Below are positions 37,054-47,663 of a DNA stretch of 64,000 bases, one piece after another; positions within the stretch are counted from its first letter, which is position 1, and each line of letters opens with the position of its first letter. The stretch lies in contig JABGUL010000034.1 of NCBI GenBank assembly GCA_018646605.1, positions 62,001-126,000 of the forward strand. The letters run 5' to 3'. Position numbers and translations under genes: made by a program. Source of the DNA: Flavobacteriaceae bacterium (GTDB lineage: Bacteria > Bacteroidota > Bacteroidia > Flavobacteriales > Flavobacteriaceae). The notes below the pieces were generated by a model. That model was not told where the DNA came from and did not search any database. It was given only the letters and a program-made list of their open reading frames with translations.

Positions 37054-38805
37054 TCATTCTTTTATCTCAAATATTTCATAGCCCTCATGCTGTAGAATAA
37101 AAAGAGCCTTATTAACATAGGCATCATTTTGTTCTTTCCCATATAAAAAGCGATTTGAGGAATACTCTGTCTCTCCTAAATCAAGAGATTTGGTAAGATT
37201 TTTTGCTATTGCCGTCCTGAGTATTACATCAAGAACCACATCATATCCCCTAAGGGCCTCCTTTGAAGGAGGCTGGCCATATTCATTTACAAACGCAGCT
37301 ATAAACTCCTTGTCCAACTCTGGCTCCAATGGTTTAAAACCTACGGGATAGGTAAATTTTACTCCGCCTAAAACAGCTCTTGATAAATTTTCATTATCAT
37401 AGGCATTACTCCTGAAACTTGTATATACTTGTACCTCACGATCTATCGTATTTTGAGCATTAAACTGAGAGATAGCACTAGCTATTAAGGGAAAAGATTG
37501 TGTTTCCAGAAGAACTTTATTGGGTAACGAATCTACCAACAAAGAGTCTACCAGCTCAGGCAATAGGTAATCTTGTTTTTCTGGGCGTAGTGTAATCGCC
37601 CAAGGAAAACGTCTTTTTAACTCTCTTTCAAGACTTCTATTTAAAGAATCTGTAACAATAACAACATTATGAGTAGAATCAATATTCGATTCAAGATGGG
37701 TGTACATTTTTTCCCGAAAGTGAGCTTGCTGAGTAACGGATTGAAAAACATTTTTGCGGAAAACCACAGGATTTGAAGATAATGGAGCAATTTTAGGAAT
37801 AGCACTTAAGCTGGATTCGTTTGAAACTAAATTGAAATTATTTGGAATAAGAGGACCCACCAACAAATCCTGAGATTTCAATTCCCCTGATTGAATAATC
37901 TCTTGAACTCTACTCGGATTATTTTCCGTATCAAAAGTTGATAATTCAAGATCAATTCCTTTGTTACCCGCTTGCTTGATTGCTAAAAGTACCCCAGAAT
38001 AAAAATCCAATGAAATAGTATGTAAATTTCTTCCTGCAAGGATTTTATTTGTATCCTCAATAGAGTCAAAAATAATTTCTTTCGCTTTAAAAGGCAAAAG
38101 AACTCCCAGCTTGATTTTCCTCATTTGAAGCGAAGAATCTAAAAGATTAGTGCGTTCCACTAATAAATCATTTTCCACTTTTAATTTACCGCTTTGCTTT
38201 CCAGGGATTTTTAAAATCATACCGGCCTGAAGTCCTGTAATGGCTATATCAGGATTTAATGAATCCAAAACATACTGACTAACTCCTAATTTTTTTTCTA
38301 TGCGATAAAAGCCTTCTTTGGGTAAAACTTTATAATAATTGTAAAGAGAATCCTTTTTCGGTAAAGTCCTTGGTTTATTAAAATTTGGCAACCTTATTTC
38401 TTGACCTATTTTAAGACCTTCTTTTATTTCAGGATTTAAAGAGTCCAAAACCGCAATGGTTGTTCCATACTGATAAGCAAGACGCCATTTGGTCTCTTTT
38501 GGAGTCACCAAGTGTACAAAACTAGAGATGGAGGTTGTCACGGTATTTGAAGCTGCCTTTTCAGCTTGCTTTACTTCAAAAGCATAAACAGGAATTCTCA
38601 AGGTCATTCTTCGTTTTACCCCAACACGACCTACCAATGGATTGTATTCTAATAATTGAGATTCTGAAATAGCATATTTTTCAATGATGGTGATCAAACT
38701 TTCCCCTTTTCCCACACGATGATTAATAAACCGTTCCGGAGTCTGTGCTTCTGTGAAAAAGCTGATAAAAAGAAAAAAAATGAAAATAAATTTAAAGTGC
38801 TTCAT
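37054..38805 (-). CDS. Secreted LysM protein with periplasmic-binding-protein-like domain
   Basis: A 583-residue exported protein (signal FIFIFFLFISFFTEAQ). It has three LysM-type units: NHRVGKGESLITIIEKYAIS near residues 28-75, LVTPKETKWRLAYQYGTTIA near 98-140, and YYKVLPKEGFYRIEKKLGVS near 155-200. LysM units bind peptidoglycan. The C-terminal about 350 residues (KIKLGVLLPFKAKEIIFDS, then SLDFYSGVLLAIKQAGNKGI) resemble type I periplasmic-binding folds of the LpoA/ABC substrate-binding kind. A role in peptidoglycan synthesis or sensing is inferred, not shown. It is 19 bases downstream of guaA on the same strand and probably shares its transcript. Confidence 0.85.
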   Translation of the reverse strand: MKHFKFIFIFFLFISFFTEAQTPERFINHRVGKGESLITIIEKYAISESQLLEYNPLVGRVGVKRRMTLRIPVYAFEVKQAEKAASNTVTTSISSFVHLVTPKETKWRLAYQYGTTIAVLDSLNPEIKEGLKIGQEIRLPNFNKPRTLPKKDSLYNYYKVLPKEGFYRIEKKLGVSQYVLDSLNPDIAITGLQAGMILKIPGKQSGKLKVENDLLVERTNLLDSSLQMRKIKLGVLLPFKAKEIIFDSIEDTNKILAGRNLHTISLDFYSGVLLAIKQAGNKGIDLELSTFDTENNPSRVQEIIQSGELKSQDLLVGPLIPNNFNLVSNESSLSAIPKIAPLSSNPVVFRKNVFQSVTQQAHFREKMYTHLESNIDSTHNVVIVTDSLNRSLERELKRRFPWAITLRPEKQDYLLPELVDSLLVDSLPNKVLLETQSFPLIASAISQFNAQNTIDREVQVYTSFRSNAYDNENLSRAVLGGVKFTYPVGFKPLEPELDKEFIAAFVNEYGQPPSKEALRGYDVVLDVILRTAIAKNLTKSLDLGETEYSSNRFLYGKEQNDAYVNKALFILQHEGYEIFEIKE

Positions 38806-38824
38806 GCTTGATTATATACAAAAA

Positions 38825-40354
38825 CTATTCCCATTCTATTGTAGCAGGTGGTTTTGAGCTAATATCATAGACCACTCGGTTGACACCCTTTACATTATTT
38901 ATAATTTCATTGGAGATTTTTTGTAAAAATTTATAGGGTAAATCCACCCAATCTGCTGTCATACCATCAGTAGACTGAACAGCTCTAAGCGCAACACAGC
39001 TCTCATAGGTTCGCTCATCTCCCATCACACCAACACTGTTCACCGGGAGGAAAATTGCTCCTGCTTGCCATACCTGATCATACAAATTCCAATTCTTTAA
39101 TCCCTGTATGAAAATCGCGTCCACTTCTTGTAGCATTTTTATTTTGTCTCGAGTGATATCTCCTAAAATCCGTATTGCCAAACCTGGCCCTGGAAAAGGA
39201 TGTCTTCCCAAGAGCTCAGCTTCCATACCCATACTTTTTCCAACGCGTCGTACTTCGTCTTTAAACAACATACGGAGCGGCTCAACTAATTCTAATTTCA
39301 TATAGTCAGGTAGACCTCCAACATTGTGATGTGACTTTATGGTAGCAGAGGGACCGTTTACAGAAATAGATTCAATGACATCTGGATAGATTGTCCCTTG
39401 ACCAAGCCATTTAGCACCATCCACTTTATTTGATTCGGAATCAAATACATCAATAAATGTTTTACCAATGATTTTTCTTTTGGTCTCAGGATCTGAAACG
39501 CCTTCTAAAGCATCTAAAAATAGATCTGTAGCGTCAACACCTTTTACATTTAATCCCATTCCTGCGTATTGCTTTAAAACCGCATCGAATTCATTTTTCC
39601 TAAGCAAACCATTATTAACAAAAATACAGTTTAGGTTTGCTCCAATAGCTTTATGAAGTAGCATTGCAGCCACAGAAGAATCAACACCCCCAGAAAGACC
39701 TAAAATGACTTTGTCTGTTCCTAATTTACCCTTCAACTCTTGAATTGTGCTGTCTACAAAAGAATCAGGAGTCCAGTCTTGTTTCACACCTGCGATATGT
39801 ACTAAAAAGTTTTCTAATATTTGCTTCCCTTCAGTTGAATGATACACCTCAGGATGAAATTGAATTGCATATGTTTCCTCGTCTTTTATTCTGAAAGCAG
39901 CGTTTTGTACATCTTCAGTACTAGCCAATAACTCTGCACCATCGGGAAGATTTAAAATAGTATCTGCATGGCTCATCCATACTTGACTATCCTGTGACAC
40001 ATCTTTAAAAAAAGAGGTTGAAGGATCTACAACTGATAAATGAGCTCTACCATATTCACGGGTATCTGAAGGACTTACTTTTCCTCCAAAAAAATGGGCT
40101 AAATACTGGGCACCATAACAAACTCCCAAAAGTGGAATTTTGCCTTTAATAGCTGATAAATCGGGATGAGGGGGATCCTCACTTCGAACAGAAAAAGGGG
40201 AACCCGATAAAATTACGGCTTTAAAAGAGGAAATATTTTCTGGAGGGTTGTTGTAAGGATGTATTTCACAATAAATAAAAAGCTCTCGAACACGACGAGC
40301 AATTAACTGAGTATACTGAGAACCAAAATCAAAAATGAGTACTTTTTCTTGCAT
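38825..40354 (-). CDS. guaA: GMP synthase (glutamine-hydrolysing)
   Basis: A 509-residue enzyme that aminates XMP to GMP. The N-terminal class I amidotransferase has its nucleophile Cys in [17 protein letters not shown] (about residue 77) and the His in [11 protein letters not shown]. The ATP-pyrophosphatase domain has the P-loop [15 protein letters not shown] at about residue 220, and the dimerisation domain ends in [14 protein letters not shown] start it at the ATG at 40354; the longer frame would use a TTG two codons upstream. The promoter sits so close that the transcript is probably leaderless. The LysM protein gene follows after 19 bases. Confidence 0.96.
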   Translation of the reverse strand: MQEKVLIFDFGSQYTQLIARRVRELFIYCEIHPYNNPPENISSFKAVILSGSPFSVRSEDPPHPDLSAIKGKIPLLGVCYGAQYLAHFFGGKVSPSDTREYGRAHLSVVDPSTSFFKDVSQDSQVWMSHADTILNLPDGAELLASTEDVQNAAFRIKDEETYAIQFHPEVYHSTEGKQILENFLVHIAGVKQDWTPDSFVDSTIQELKGKLGTDKVILGLSGGVDSSVAAMLLHKAIGANLNCIFVNNGLLRKNEFDAVLKQYAGMGLNVKGVDATDLFLDALEGVSDPETKRKIIGKTFIDVFDSESNKVDGAKWLGQGTIYPDVIESISVNGPSATIKSHHNVGGLPDYMKLELVEPLRMLFKDEVRRVGKSMGMEAELLGRHPFPGPGLAIRILGDITRDKIKMLQEVDAIFIQGLKNWNLYDQVWQAGAIFLPVNSVGVMGDERTYESCVALRAVQSTDGMTADWVDLPYKFLQKISNEIINNVKGVNRVVYDISSKPPATIEWE

Positions 40355-40357
40355 GAG

Positions 40358-40387
40358 CAAAAATACAATTTAAGCCGAATTAAACAA
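40358..40387 (-). promoter_or_regulatory. guaA promoter, Bacteroidota type
   Basis: On the minus strand TTG (40387-40385), a 19-base spacer and TATTTTTG (40365-40358) give a perfect TTG-N19-TAnnTTTG match. The -7 box ends three bases before the ATG at 40354, so the transcript start would fall at or just inside the start codon. Confidence 0.65.
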
Positions 40388-40436
40388 GGTTGAAAAGCGG
40401 AAGTCAAAAGTAAAATATCAACGACTTATTAAAGTT

Positions 40437-42041
40437 TTAATATTCTATTAAAACAAAATTAGGATTCATTGGATCTAATGCTTCATAAAGCAATGGAAAA
40501 AAGGAACTCCCCATGTCCAAATACAGGGTCATAAAGTTCAAGCTTCGCTCTTGGAGGGTATCATTTGGGAATAATTGTTCATGTAAATTCACCATTCTAC
40601 TTACCTGATCTGAAAGGACTCGTTTTTGAGCTTTTAGCAAGCGTTTCTCAAGATGCTTCAGCCCATTTAGCTGCTTAACCTCTTGCGCTGCCACAGCCCC
40701 TTTAAAAGATTTGTCGGTCTGCTTTACCAAGCCATCTAAATAATCAAATTGCTTTTGCAACTCGGCCTTTAAAAATCCAAGATCTAAATCAATATTGCTG
40801 ATTTGTCTTATTTTCTTGTTGATTAAGGCATTGCGTTTTAAAAAAAGTTCGGAATATTCCATTTCCAAATTTTTAATTTTCTTAGCCTGTTTTTTAGAAT
40901 ATATTAAAGCAGAATTTCGAAGTAATAAAACGGGAAAAGGAATGTTAAAGCGTTCGAAATTACTTTTAAGTTGAAACCAATACGCGAGTTCTCCTCCCCC
41001 ACCAATATAACACAAGTTGGGTAATATAACTTCTTGGTAAACAGGACGTAAAATAACATTAGGTGAAAAACGTTCTGGATGATCCTCTAGAAGTTTCAAA
41101 AACGATTCTGAGGAAAAACGTTGTTCCGTTCCATTCAACAAAAACTCATTCCCTTCTTTTTCAATGCGGTAGCGACCGGTTTCTGTTAAGTAAAAGAGAT
41201 TGATTTCTCTGGGATTTACTTGTGGAGTATAATCAGCATTGTATTCCTTTTGTATACGCTGTATCTGTGTTGTCACCGCTGAATAAGAGGGTTGATGTAT
41301 TAATTCCTCTTTCAGAATAGGTGTAAACAGCTGCTTTAACTCGGCTTTATTAGGTTCTATAATTACTAAACCTTTATCTCCAAAAAGGGTGTCAACCAGA
41401 CGAAAAGTTGCTTCGGACAAATCTTTAGAGCAACGGTAACTGGATTGTATCCAAGTTTTAATTGTATTGGCTTCGGGATGAGAGCCTAAATGTCGTTCAA
41501 AAACATTTAACACTTCTTGAAGATCATCCAAAGGCAAATCACCTACTGCACCAGCAGCATCACGATGCCATTTTATACTTTTATCTTGAAATCTAAAAGA
41601 ACTGATTTCTTCAAAATCGTGATCCTCACTTGCCATCCAATAGATAGGTACAAAATTAGCTTCAGGAAACTTCTTTTTTAACTGACCACACAAATTGATG
41701 GTGCTAATAATTTTATAAATAAAATATAAAGGTCCAGTCATTAAACAAAGCTGGTGTCCCGTAGTTATTGTAAAAGTATTGTCTAGTGCTAATAAATCTA
41801 AATTCTTACTAACCGCTGCACTTGGTTCAAGCACTTTATATTGATCTCGCAAGGATTTTACTAGTACAGCTCTATGTTCTGCTGAAAATTTTTTTTTCTT
41901 AAGTTCAATTTGGGAAGCAAAATTATTCAATTCAGGAAAGGCTCCATAAAAAGGTTTTAACTCCTCCTTTGCAGATAAATAATCACAAATCAACTTCGAA
42001 AATCGATTCGTTTCTTCAAAAGAAAGTTGTTGAATGTCCAT
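40437..42041 (-). CDS. bshC: Bacillithiol biosynthesis cysteine-adding enzyme BshC
   Basis: A 534-residue protein of the BshC family, which attaches cysteine to GlcN-malate in bacillithiol synthesis, a low-molecular-weight thiol found in Firmicutes and also in Bacteroidota. Motifs: TITTGHQLCLMTGPLYFIYKI (nucleotide-binding-like start), FVPIYWMASEDHDFEEI, FSPNVILRPVYQEVILPNLCYIGGGGELAYW, and a coiled-coil helical insert after about residue 390. I start it at the ATG at 42041; a TTG two codons upstream is less likely. The gene is single and divergent from the M14 peptidase gene. bshA and bshB are not in the window. Confidence 0.92.
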   Translation of the reverse strand: MDIQQLSFEETNRFSKLICDYLSAKEELKPFYGAFPELNNFASQIELKKKKFSAEHRAVLVKSLRDQYKVLEPSAAVSKNLDLLALDNTFTITTGHQLCLMTGPLYFIYKIISTINLCGQLKKKFPEANFVPIYWMASEDHDFEEISSFRFQDKSIKWHRDAAGAVGDLPLDDLQEVLNVFERHLGSHPEANTIKTWIQSSYRCSKDLSEATFRLVDTLFGDKGLVIIEPNKAELKQLFTPILKEELIHQPSYSAVTTQIQRIQKEYNADYTPQVNPREINLFYLTETGRYRIEKEGNEFLLNGTEQRFSSESFLKLLEDHPERFSPNVILRPVYQEVILPNLCYIGGGGELAYWFQLKSNFERFNIPFPVLLLRNSALIYSKKQAKKIKNLEMEYSELFLKRNALINKKIRQISNIDLDLGFLKAELQKQFDYLDGLVKQTDKSFKGAVAAQEVKQLNGLKHLEKRLLKAQKRVLSDQVSRMVNLHEQLFPNDTLQERSLNFMTLYLDMGSSFFPLLYEALDPMNPNFVLIEY

Positions 42042-42135
42042 GAACAATTTTATGTAAAGATATTCGTTTTTTTTGGGAAAAGGAATTTAGAGTTCCTTCA
42101 GAAAGTGTACATTTATTTTTTTTAAAATAAATTTT

Positions 42136-44580
42136 ATGGTACGTTTTCGATTTAGCCCTTTATTTCTTCTCTTTTCGTTTCTTGTAAATGCACAGGTTCA
42201 ATCACCTGACTCCTTTTTAGGATATACTCTTGGAACTCACTTTACAAGACATCATGAGGTGGTTGATTATTACCAACATCTTGAAGACAATTCGGCGGGT
42301 ATTAAATTACACCCCTATGGAAAAACAAATGAAGGTCGTTTATTACAATTAGCTTTTATATCAAGCCCGGAAAACATAGAAAACCTTGAAGCCATAAGAA
42401 AAAAACATCTTCAAAATAGCGGTATTGAAAAGGGCGAAACAAATGATGAAAAAGTTATCGTGTGGTTAAGTTATAATGTCCACGGTAATGAATCCTCAAG
42501 TACAGAAGCTTCCATGAAAACAGCCCATGCTTTACTCACAAAATATAAAGAATGGCTTAAAGATACAGTTGTCATCTTGGATCCATGTATAAATCCTGAC
42601 GGGAGAGATCGATATGTGAATTTTTATAACCAAACAAAAAGTATGCCCTATGATAATAACGGCTTAACACGTGAACATCGAGAATCTTGGCATAACGGCA
42701 GAAGTAATCACTATATGTTTGATCTCAACCGAGACTGGGCATGGCTTACTCAAGTGGAATCACAACAAAGACTCAAACAATACAACAAATGGTTGCCCCA
42801 TGTACATGTTGACTTTCACGAACAAGGTATCAATAGTCCGTATTATTTTGCTCCAGCGGCAGAACCTTTACATGAAGTAATTACCGATTTCCAAAAAGAC
42901 TTTCAGAACACATTAGGGAAAAATCATGCTGCGTATTTTGATAAAGAAGGATGGTTTTATTTTACCAAACAACGCTTTGATCTTCTTTATCCAAGTTATG
43001 GCGACACCTACCCAACTTACCTAGGAGCCATAGGGATGACCTATGAACAAGCAGGAGGTGGAGGTGCTGGTTTAGGTATTAATAATAGCGAAAACATTGA
43101 GGTAACTCTAATTGACAGGATTGCTCATCACTATACAACCGGAATTTCTACAGTAGAGACAGCTTCAAAAAACAAAACGATACTAAATAAAAATTACCAA
43201 GATTATTTTAATGATCAAAATTTCAAATACAAAAACTTTGTTCTAGAGGGAAAGCCAGATAAAATAAACGCAATAGCTGAATTTTTAAATCACCACGAAA
43301 TTAAAAGCTATGCTCTTGAAAAAAACACTACTGTAAAAGGATATGATTATCAAAAACAGAAAGTGGGAAGTACTTCTTTTTCTAAAAATGCTTTAGTTAT
43401 ACCTACTGACCAACCCAAAGGAAAAATGGCACAAGTTCTTTTAGAACCCCAAACCAAACTCAGTGACTCGATAACCTACGACATAACTGCCTGGTCTTTA
43501 CCATACGCTTATGGACTTAAAGCCAATGCTACAAAAGAAAGTGTTGCTTCTACTCCCTTTCTATCTGAAGCAAAAACTTATACTACCCTTTCAAAAGAAA
43601 CTTATGGCTATGCCCATCCTTACACTAGTTTTGAAGATGGTCAATTTTTAGCAGCCCTACTTAAAGAGGGCCTTGGTGTTCGTTACAATAGCGTCCCTAT
43701 TGCCAATAGCGGAAAATTATGGGAGCGTGGGAGTATTTTCATATTAAAAGGTGATAATTTAAAAACGGAATCTTACCTCAAAAAGCTGGGAGAAATTTCT
43801 ACACAGTTCGGAAAAAAATTACATCCTATCACTACAGGATATTCCTCTTCTGGGCCTGATTTAGGTGCAGCTGAAATTCGCTTGATAAAAGCTCCAAAAA
43901 TTGCGGTTTTAAGAACTGATAATGCCTCAACCTTAAGTTATGGTGAGATATGGCATTATTTTGAAAAACAGTTAAAATATCCACTCATGCAAGTAGATGA
44001 AGGTAGACTTGAAATGTCTCTGGCAGAGATAGACCAGCTCTTACTTCCTAATGGCTATTATAGTAAATGGAATGACAGTGAGTTAAATGATAAACTAATG
44101 GAATGGGTTCGTAAAGGTGGAAAAATTATTGCCCTTGCTGGAGCATTAAACCATTTTGCCGATACTGATGCTTTTAAACTTAAAAAGAAAGATGCTTCTG
44201 AGACAGACACAACACTTATACCTTATGGCGAACTAGAGCGTAATGGAATTAGTCAAATCACAACCGGAAGTATTTTCCCCGTTACTTTAGATAAAACAAA
44301 CCCTTTAAGCTTTGGTATAAACCAATATTATACCCTAAAATTGAATGAAGATGCTTTTTCATTACTGAAAAACGGAGATAATGCGGCATATCTCTCTGCA
44401 AATGCCGCTCCAATTTCTGGATTTATGGGCTATAAAGCTTTAGATAGTCAAAAGAAATCGTTACTCTTTGGCTCTGAAGATATGGGACGTGGAAGTATTG
44501 TGTATTTAGTAGACAATGTACTCTTTAGAGGATTTTGGTATTCTGGAAAAATGATATTTGCTAATGCGTTGTTTTTTTAA
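42136..44580 (+). CDS. Secreted M14-family zinc carboxypeptidase
   Basis: An 814-residue exported metallopeptidase (signal SPLFLLFSFLVNAQ). The M14 catalytic domain has zinc ligands in YNVHGNESSSTEASM (His and Glu) and VDFHEQG (His). LDPCINPDGRDRYVNFYNQ and the substrate-binding region SNHYMFDLNRDWAW are also conserved. Catalytic Glu candidates lie in GAIGMTYEQAGGG. The C-terminal half (about 360-814) is a long beta-rich region typical of Bacteroidota M14 proteins and includes a glutamine-amidotransferase-like segment (about 590-700). It digests peptides outside the cytoplasm. It stands alone, divergent from bshC. Confidence 0.9.
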   Translation: MVRFRFSPLFLLFSFLVNAQVQSPDSFLGYTLGTHFTRHHEVVDYYQHLEDNSAGIKLHPYGKTNEGRLLQLAFISSPENIENLEAIRKKHLQNSGIEKGETNDEKVIVWLSYNVHGNESSSTEASMKTAHALLTKYKEWLKDTVVILDPCINPDGRDRYVNFYNQTKSMPYDNNGLTREHRESWHNGRSNHYMFDLNRDWAWLTQVESQQRLKQYNKWLPHVHVDFHEQGINSPYYFAPAAEPLHEVITDFQKDFQNTLGKNHAAYFDKEGWFYFTKQRFDLLYPSYGDTYPTYLGAIGMTYEQAGGGGAGLGINNSENIEVTLIDRIAHHYTTGISTVETASKNKTILNKNYQDYFNDQNFKYKNFVLEGKPDKINAIAEFLNHHEIKSYALEKNTTVKGYDYQKQKVGSTSFSKNALVIPTDQPKGKMAQVLLEPQTKLSDSITYDITAWSLPYAYGLKANATKESVASTPFLSEAKTYTTLSKETYGYAHPYTSFEDGQFLAALLKEGLGVRYNSVPIANSGKLWERGSIFILKGDNLKTESYLKKLGEISTQFGKKLHPITTGYSSSGPDLGAAEIRLIKAPKIAVLRTDNASTLSYGEIWHYFEKQLKYPLMQVDEGRLEMSLAEIDQLLLPNGYYSKWNDSELNDKLMEWVRKGGKIIALAGALNHFADTDAFKLKKKDASETDTTLIPYGELERNGISQITTGSIFPVTLDKTNPLSFGINQYYTLKLNEDAFSLLKNGDNAAYLSANAAPISGFMGYKALDSQKKSLLFGSEDMGRGSIVYLVDNVLFRGFWYSGKMIFANALFF

Positions 44581-44670
44581 ACCGTTTACTAAAAAATAGT
44601 TCGATTGTAAAAACCTTTCATTTAAAATCTAGCATCTTCACTAATTTGTGGAATTGAAAGTGTATTCTAA

Positions 44671-44694
44671 ATTCCCCTAAAGGAATAATTTTTT
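44671..44694 (+). terminator. Possible terminator between the M14 gene and rimO
   Basis: A short stem ATTCC / GGAAT with a six-base loop, then AATTTTTT. The stem is only 5 base pairs, so the call is tentative. It lies between convergent genes. Confidence 0.4.
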
Positions 44695-44702
44695 AGGAAA
44701 TT

Positions 44703-46004
44703 TCAAATAGGAACGCCCACCAAATCATAATCTGTTGCTTCTGTAATCAAAAGATTTACAAACTCACCTTGTTTTACATAATGAGCAGTAGCATCAACGA
44801 GGACCTCATTATCTACATCTGGAGAATCCATAAAGGTTCTTCCAACATAGTGAACCCCTTCTTTTCGATCAATTAAACAACGATAGGTTTTTCCCACACA
44901 AGATTGGTTGTGTTCCCATGAAATCTGGGATTGAATTTCCATAATAGCATTAGAACGCTCTTGCTTTATTTCTTCAGGCACATTATCCTCAAGTTGATGG
45001 GCATGAGTATTCTCTTCATGACTATAGGTAAAACATCCCAAACGCTCAAAACGCATTTCTTTAACCCACTCTTTCAAGGTTTCAAAATCCTCTTCAGTTT
45101 CTCCCGGATATCCCACAATTAAAGAAGTACGTAATATTATTCCAGGTACTTCTTTTCTGAATTTTTTCAATAATATGGTCGTCTTTTCTTTGGTCGTACC
45201 TCGACGCATAGACTTCAATATAGGATCAGCAATATGTTGTAAAGGAATATCCAAATAGTTACAAACTTTAGGTTGCTCTCGCATAACTTTGAGGACATCC
45301 TCAGGAAAACCAGTAGGAAAAGCATAATGCAAACGAATCCATTCAATTCCCTCTACAGCAACAAGTGCTAATAATAAATCAGCTAACTTTCGTTCTTTGT
45401 AAAGATCCAAACCATAATAGGTCAAATCTTGTGCAATCAACATCAATTCCTTGACTCCATCTCGAGCTAAATTTTGCGCTTGAATGACTACCTCTTCTAT
45501 CGGAGTAGAACGATGCTTCCCACGCATTATGGGAATTGCACAAAAAGAACAAGGACGATCACAACCCTCCGAGACCTTTAAATAAGCAAAATGTTTAGGG
45601 GTCGTCAAAATACGCTCTCCCACCAATTCATGTTTATAATCAGCTCCTAGAACTTTGAGCAATTGAGGTAAATCTGTCGTACCAAAATATTCGTCAACTT
45701 GAGGGATTTCCTTTTGCAAGTCTGGCTTATAGCGCTCGCTCAAACATCCCGTCACATAGACCTTATCTACTTTTCCAGCCTCCTTATTTTCAATTTGCTC
45801 AAGAATAGTATTTACGGATTCCTCCTTGGCATTGTCAATAAATCCACAGGTATTAATGACCACTATATTTCCCTCTTCTTGATGAACTACCTCTTGATCG
45901 TTGGCTCGCAATTGCCCCATCAAAACTTCAGAGTCATAGACGTTTTTGGAACACCCAAGGGTAATGACATTAATCTTATTTTTTTGAGTGGATTTTGTTC
46001 GCAT
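44703..46004 (-). CDS. rimO: Ribosomal protein S12 methylthiotransferase RimO
   Basis: A 433-residue radical SAM enzyme that adds a methylthio group to Asp of ribosomal protein S12. The UPF0004 N-terminal domain begins NVITLGCSKNVYDSEVLMGQ and provides three iron-sulfur cysteines (TLGCSKN, INTCGFI, VTGCLSE). The radical SAM cluster motif is SEGCDRPCSFCAIP. The C-terminal TRAM domain is seen in LVDATAHYVKQGEFVNLLI. It is the last gene of a leftward cluster, 3 bases after the amidase gene. Confidence 0.95.
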   Translation of the reverse strand: MRTKSTQKNKINVITLGCSKNVYDSEVLMGQLRANDQEVVHQEEGNIVVINTCGFIDNAKEESVNTILEQIENKEAGKVDKVYVTGCLSERYKPDLQKEIPQVDEYFGTTDLPQLLKVLGADYKHELVGERILTTPKHFAYLKVSEGCDRPCSFCAIPIMRGKHRSTPIEEVVIQAQNLARDGVKELMLIAQDLTYYGLDLYKERKLADLLLALVAVEGIEWIRLHYAFPTGFPEDVLKVMREQPKVCNYLDIPLQHIADPILKSMRRGTTKEKTTILLKKFRKEVPGIILRTSLIVGYPGETEEDFETLKEWVKEMRFERLGCFTYSHEENTHAHQLEDNVPEEIKQERSNAIMEIQSQISWEHNQSCVGKTYRCLIDRKEGVHYVGRTFMDSPDVDNEVLVDATAHYVKQGEFVNLLITEATDYDLVGVPI

Positions 46005-46007
46005 AAT

Positions 46008-47663
46008 TTAATTGTATTCTTTCGGTATTTTTCTGGCATTGGTTAAGCGCTCGAAAGCGGCTCCAATTTCTAATAATTTTTGCTCTTGTCTTGAAGGGGC
46101 AATAAAAGTAATATTTTGAGGCTGTCCATCTGCTTGATACCCCATAGGAACTCCCAAGGCAGGATAATTGGCAGCAGCAGCATAGCTGGCAGAACGATTG
46201 TCAATAGACAAAACAACATCCAATTGATATTGAAGCATTGGAATCTCAAAATAATTCATTGCTTCTTGCATAATCTTTCTTTTCGTGGGCTCAAAATGAA
46301 CCGCCGATGTAGTGTCTTGGGCAATTCGCTCAAAAATACCTTGACCATAGGGGGCATGAAGGAGGCTGTCTTTTTTATTAAAAGCAACAATATCTTTCAC
46401 AGAATCCAAGCCTAAAGAACGATTCCCATGGGAATCTATATAGAGGGGTAGATCTTTTTTCATGTCTACATCTAATATTTTTCTAAATTGTTTTAAAGCT
46501 GCCTCAGGTGGGTCAAAAGTAATAATTGTTGCTCCTGCTTCCTCCATAATTTTAATAGCGACTTGCATTAAACTATCTTTAGCAAAATTGCGAATCAATC
46601 CCAACCGTTTCCCTTTCATCTGAATGGTATCCAACCCTTGAAAACGTATCGATTGACTTGCATAGCTATAGGAATCTTTAGAGTCTAACCCTGTAATTGC
46701 ACTCAACAAAATTGCATTATCAACAACATTCTTAGTCATCGGTCCTGCAGTATCCAAAGTGCTGGAAATGGGGACAACACCGCTTCTACTTACGGCTCCA
46801 ATTGTCGGTTTTAATCCCACAACACTATTTTTTCCTGAAGGAGAAAGTATAGAACCTGAGGTTTCTGAACCGATGGCAGCAACCGCATAATTTGCTGCAA
46901 CAGCTACGCCACTACCTGAACTAGAGCCTCCCGTTTCAAATTGCCTGCGGCCATAGGGATTTAAAGTTTGACCTCCCATTGCACTGTAACCTACAGGGCA
47001 CCCTTGACAAAAATAATAAGCCCATTCACTTAAGTTTACTTTACCTAAAACGAGAGCTCCTTTATCTTTTAATTGTTTAACTAAAAAGGCATCACTTTGA
47101 GGAACATTATCACTAAAAGCAGCAGCTCCTGCGGTAGTTACCATAGGCAATGCGTTTATATTATCCTTTAGCAAAACTGGCATTCCATAAATCGGATGCT
47201 CTAACTCTTTTTGCCGCAGGCGATCTTTAGCTCTGGCTTCAATTAAAACATTAGGATTTAATGAAATAATAGCATTCAGAAAAGTATCCCGTCGTAATTC
47301 GTAATGATAAATTCGGTAGAGATAAAATAAAGTGAGGGTTTCATAGCTCAATGCACCTGCTGCAATTGACCTTTGCAAACTCAAAATATCTTGCTCTAAA
47401 ATTAATGTCTTTAGGGTATCGTGATCCGCTTGTGTAAATTCAGCTAACTCCTCTTTGAAAGGAATAAATAAGGTGTTTCTATCAGAATGCTTTGACTGGA
47501 TTCGCTTATACTGCATCCTTGAAATGGGGTGGTTTGCATTATCTTCCAGCTCAAAAGCTTCATTATAAGGCTCCCATTGATTAAGTTCATTAGGAGTATT
47601 CTTACAACCAATTAGAATTAGAACTAAAATTAAACTCGCTGAAAAAACATATATTCTTTTCAT
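46008..47663 (-). CDS. Amidase-signature lipoprotein
   Basis: A 551-residue exported amidase (lipobox in LILVLILIGC, about residue 20). The amidase-signature catalytic triad is visible: Lys in GMPVLLKDNINALPMVT, the cis-Ser region GGSSSGSGVAVAANYAVAA, and the nucleophile Ser in IGSETSGSILSPSG. It also has NSVVGLKPTIGAVSRSGVVP. Family members hydrolyse amides of many kinds; the substrate is unknown. The lipoprotein signal places it in the envelope. It is flanked by the hydrolase gene (no gap) and rimO on the same strand. Confidence 0.9.
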   Translation of the reverse strand: MKRIYVFSASLILVLILIGCKNTPNELNQWEPYNEAFELEDNANHPISRMQYKRIQSKHSDRNTLFIPFKEELAEFTQADHDTLKTLILEQDILSLQRSIAAGALSYETLTLFYLYRIYHYELRRDTFLNAIISLNPNVLIEARAKDRLRQKELEHPIYGMPVLLKDNINALPMVTTAGAAAFSDNVPQSDAFLVKQLKDKGALVLGKVNLSEWAYYFCQGCPVGYSAMGGQTLNPYGRRQFETGGSSSGSGVAVAANYAVAAIGSETSGSILSPSGKNSVVGLKPTIGAVSRSGVVPISSTLDTAGPMTKNVVDNAILLSAITGLDSKDSYSYASQSIRFQGLDTIQMKGKRLGLIRNFAKDSLMQVAIKIMEEAGATIITFDPPEAALKQFRKILDVDMKKDLPLYIDSHGNRSLGLDSVKDIVAFNKKDSLLHAPYGQGIFERIAQDTTSAVHFEPTKRKIMQEAMNYFEIPMLQYQLDVVLSIDNRSASYAAAANYPALGVPMGYQADGQPQNITFIAPSRQEQKLLEIGAAFERLTNARKIPKEYN

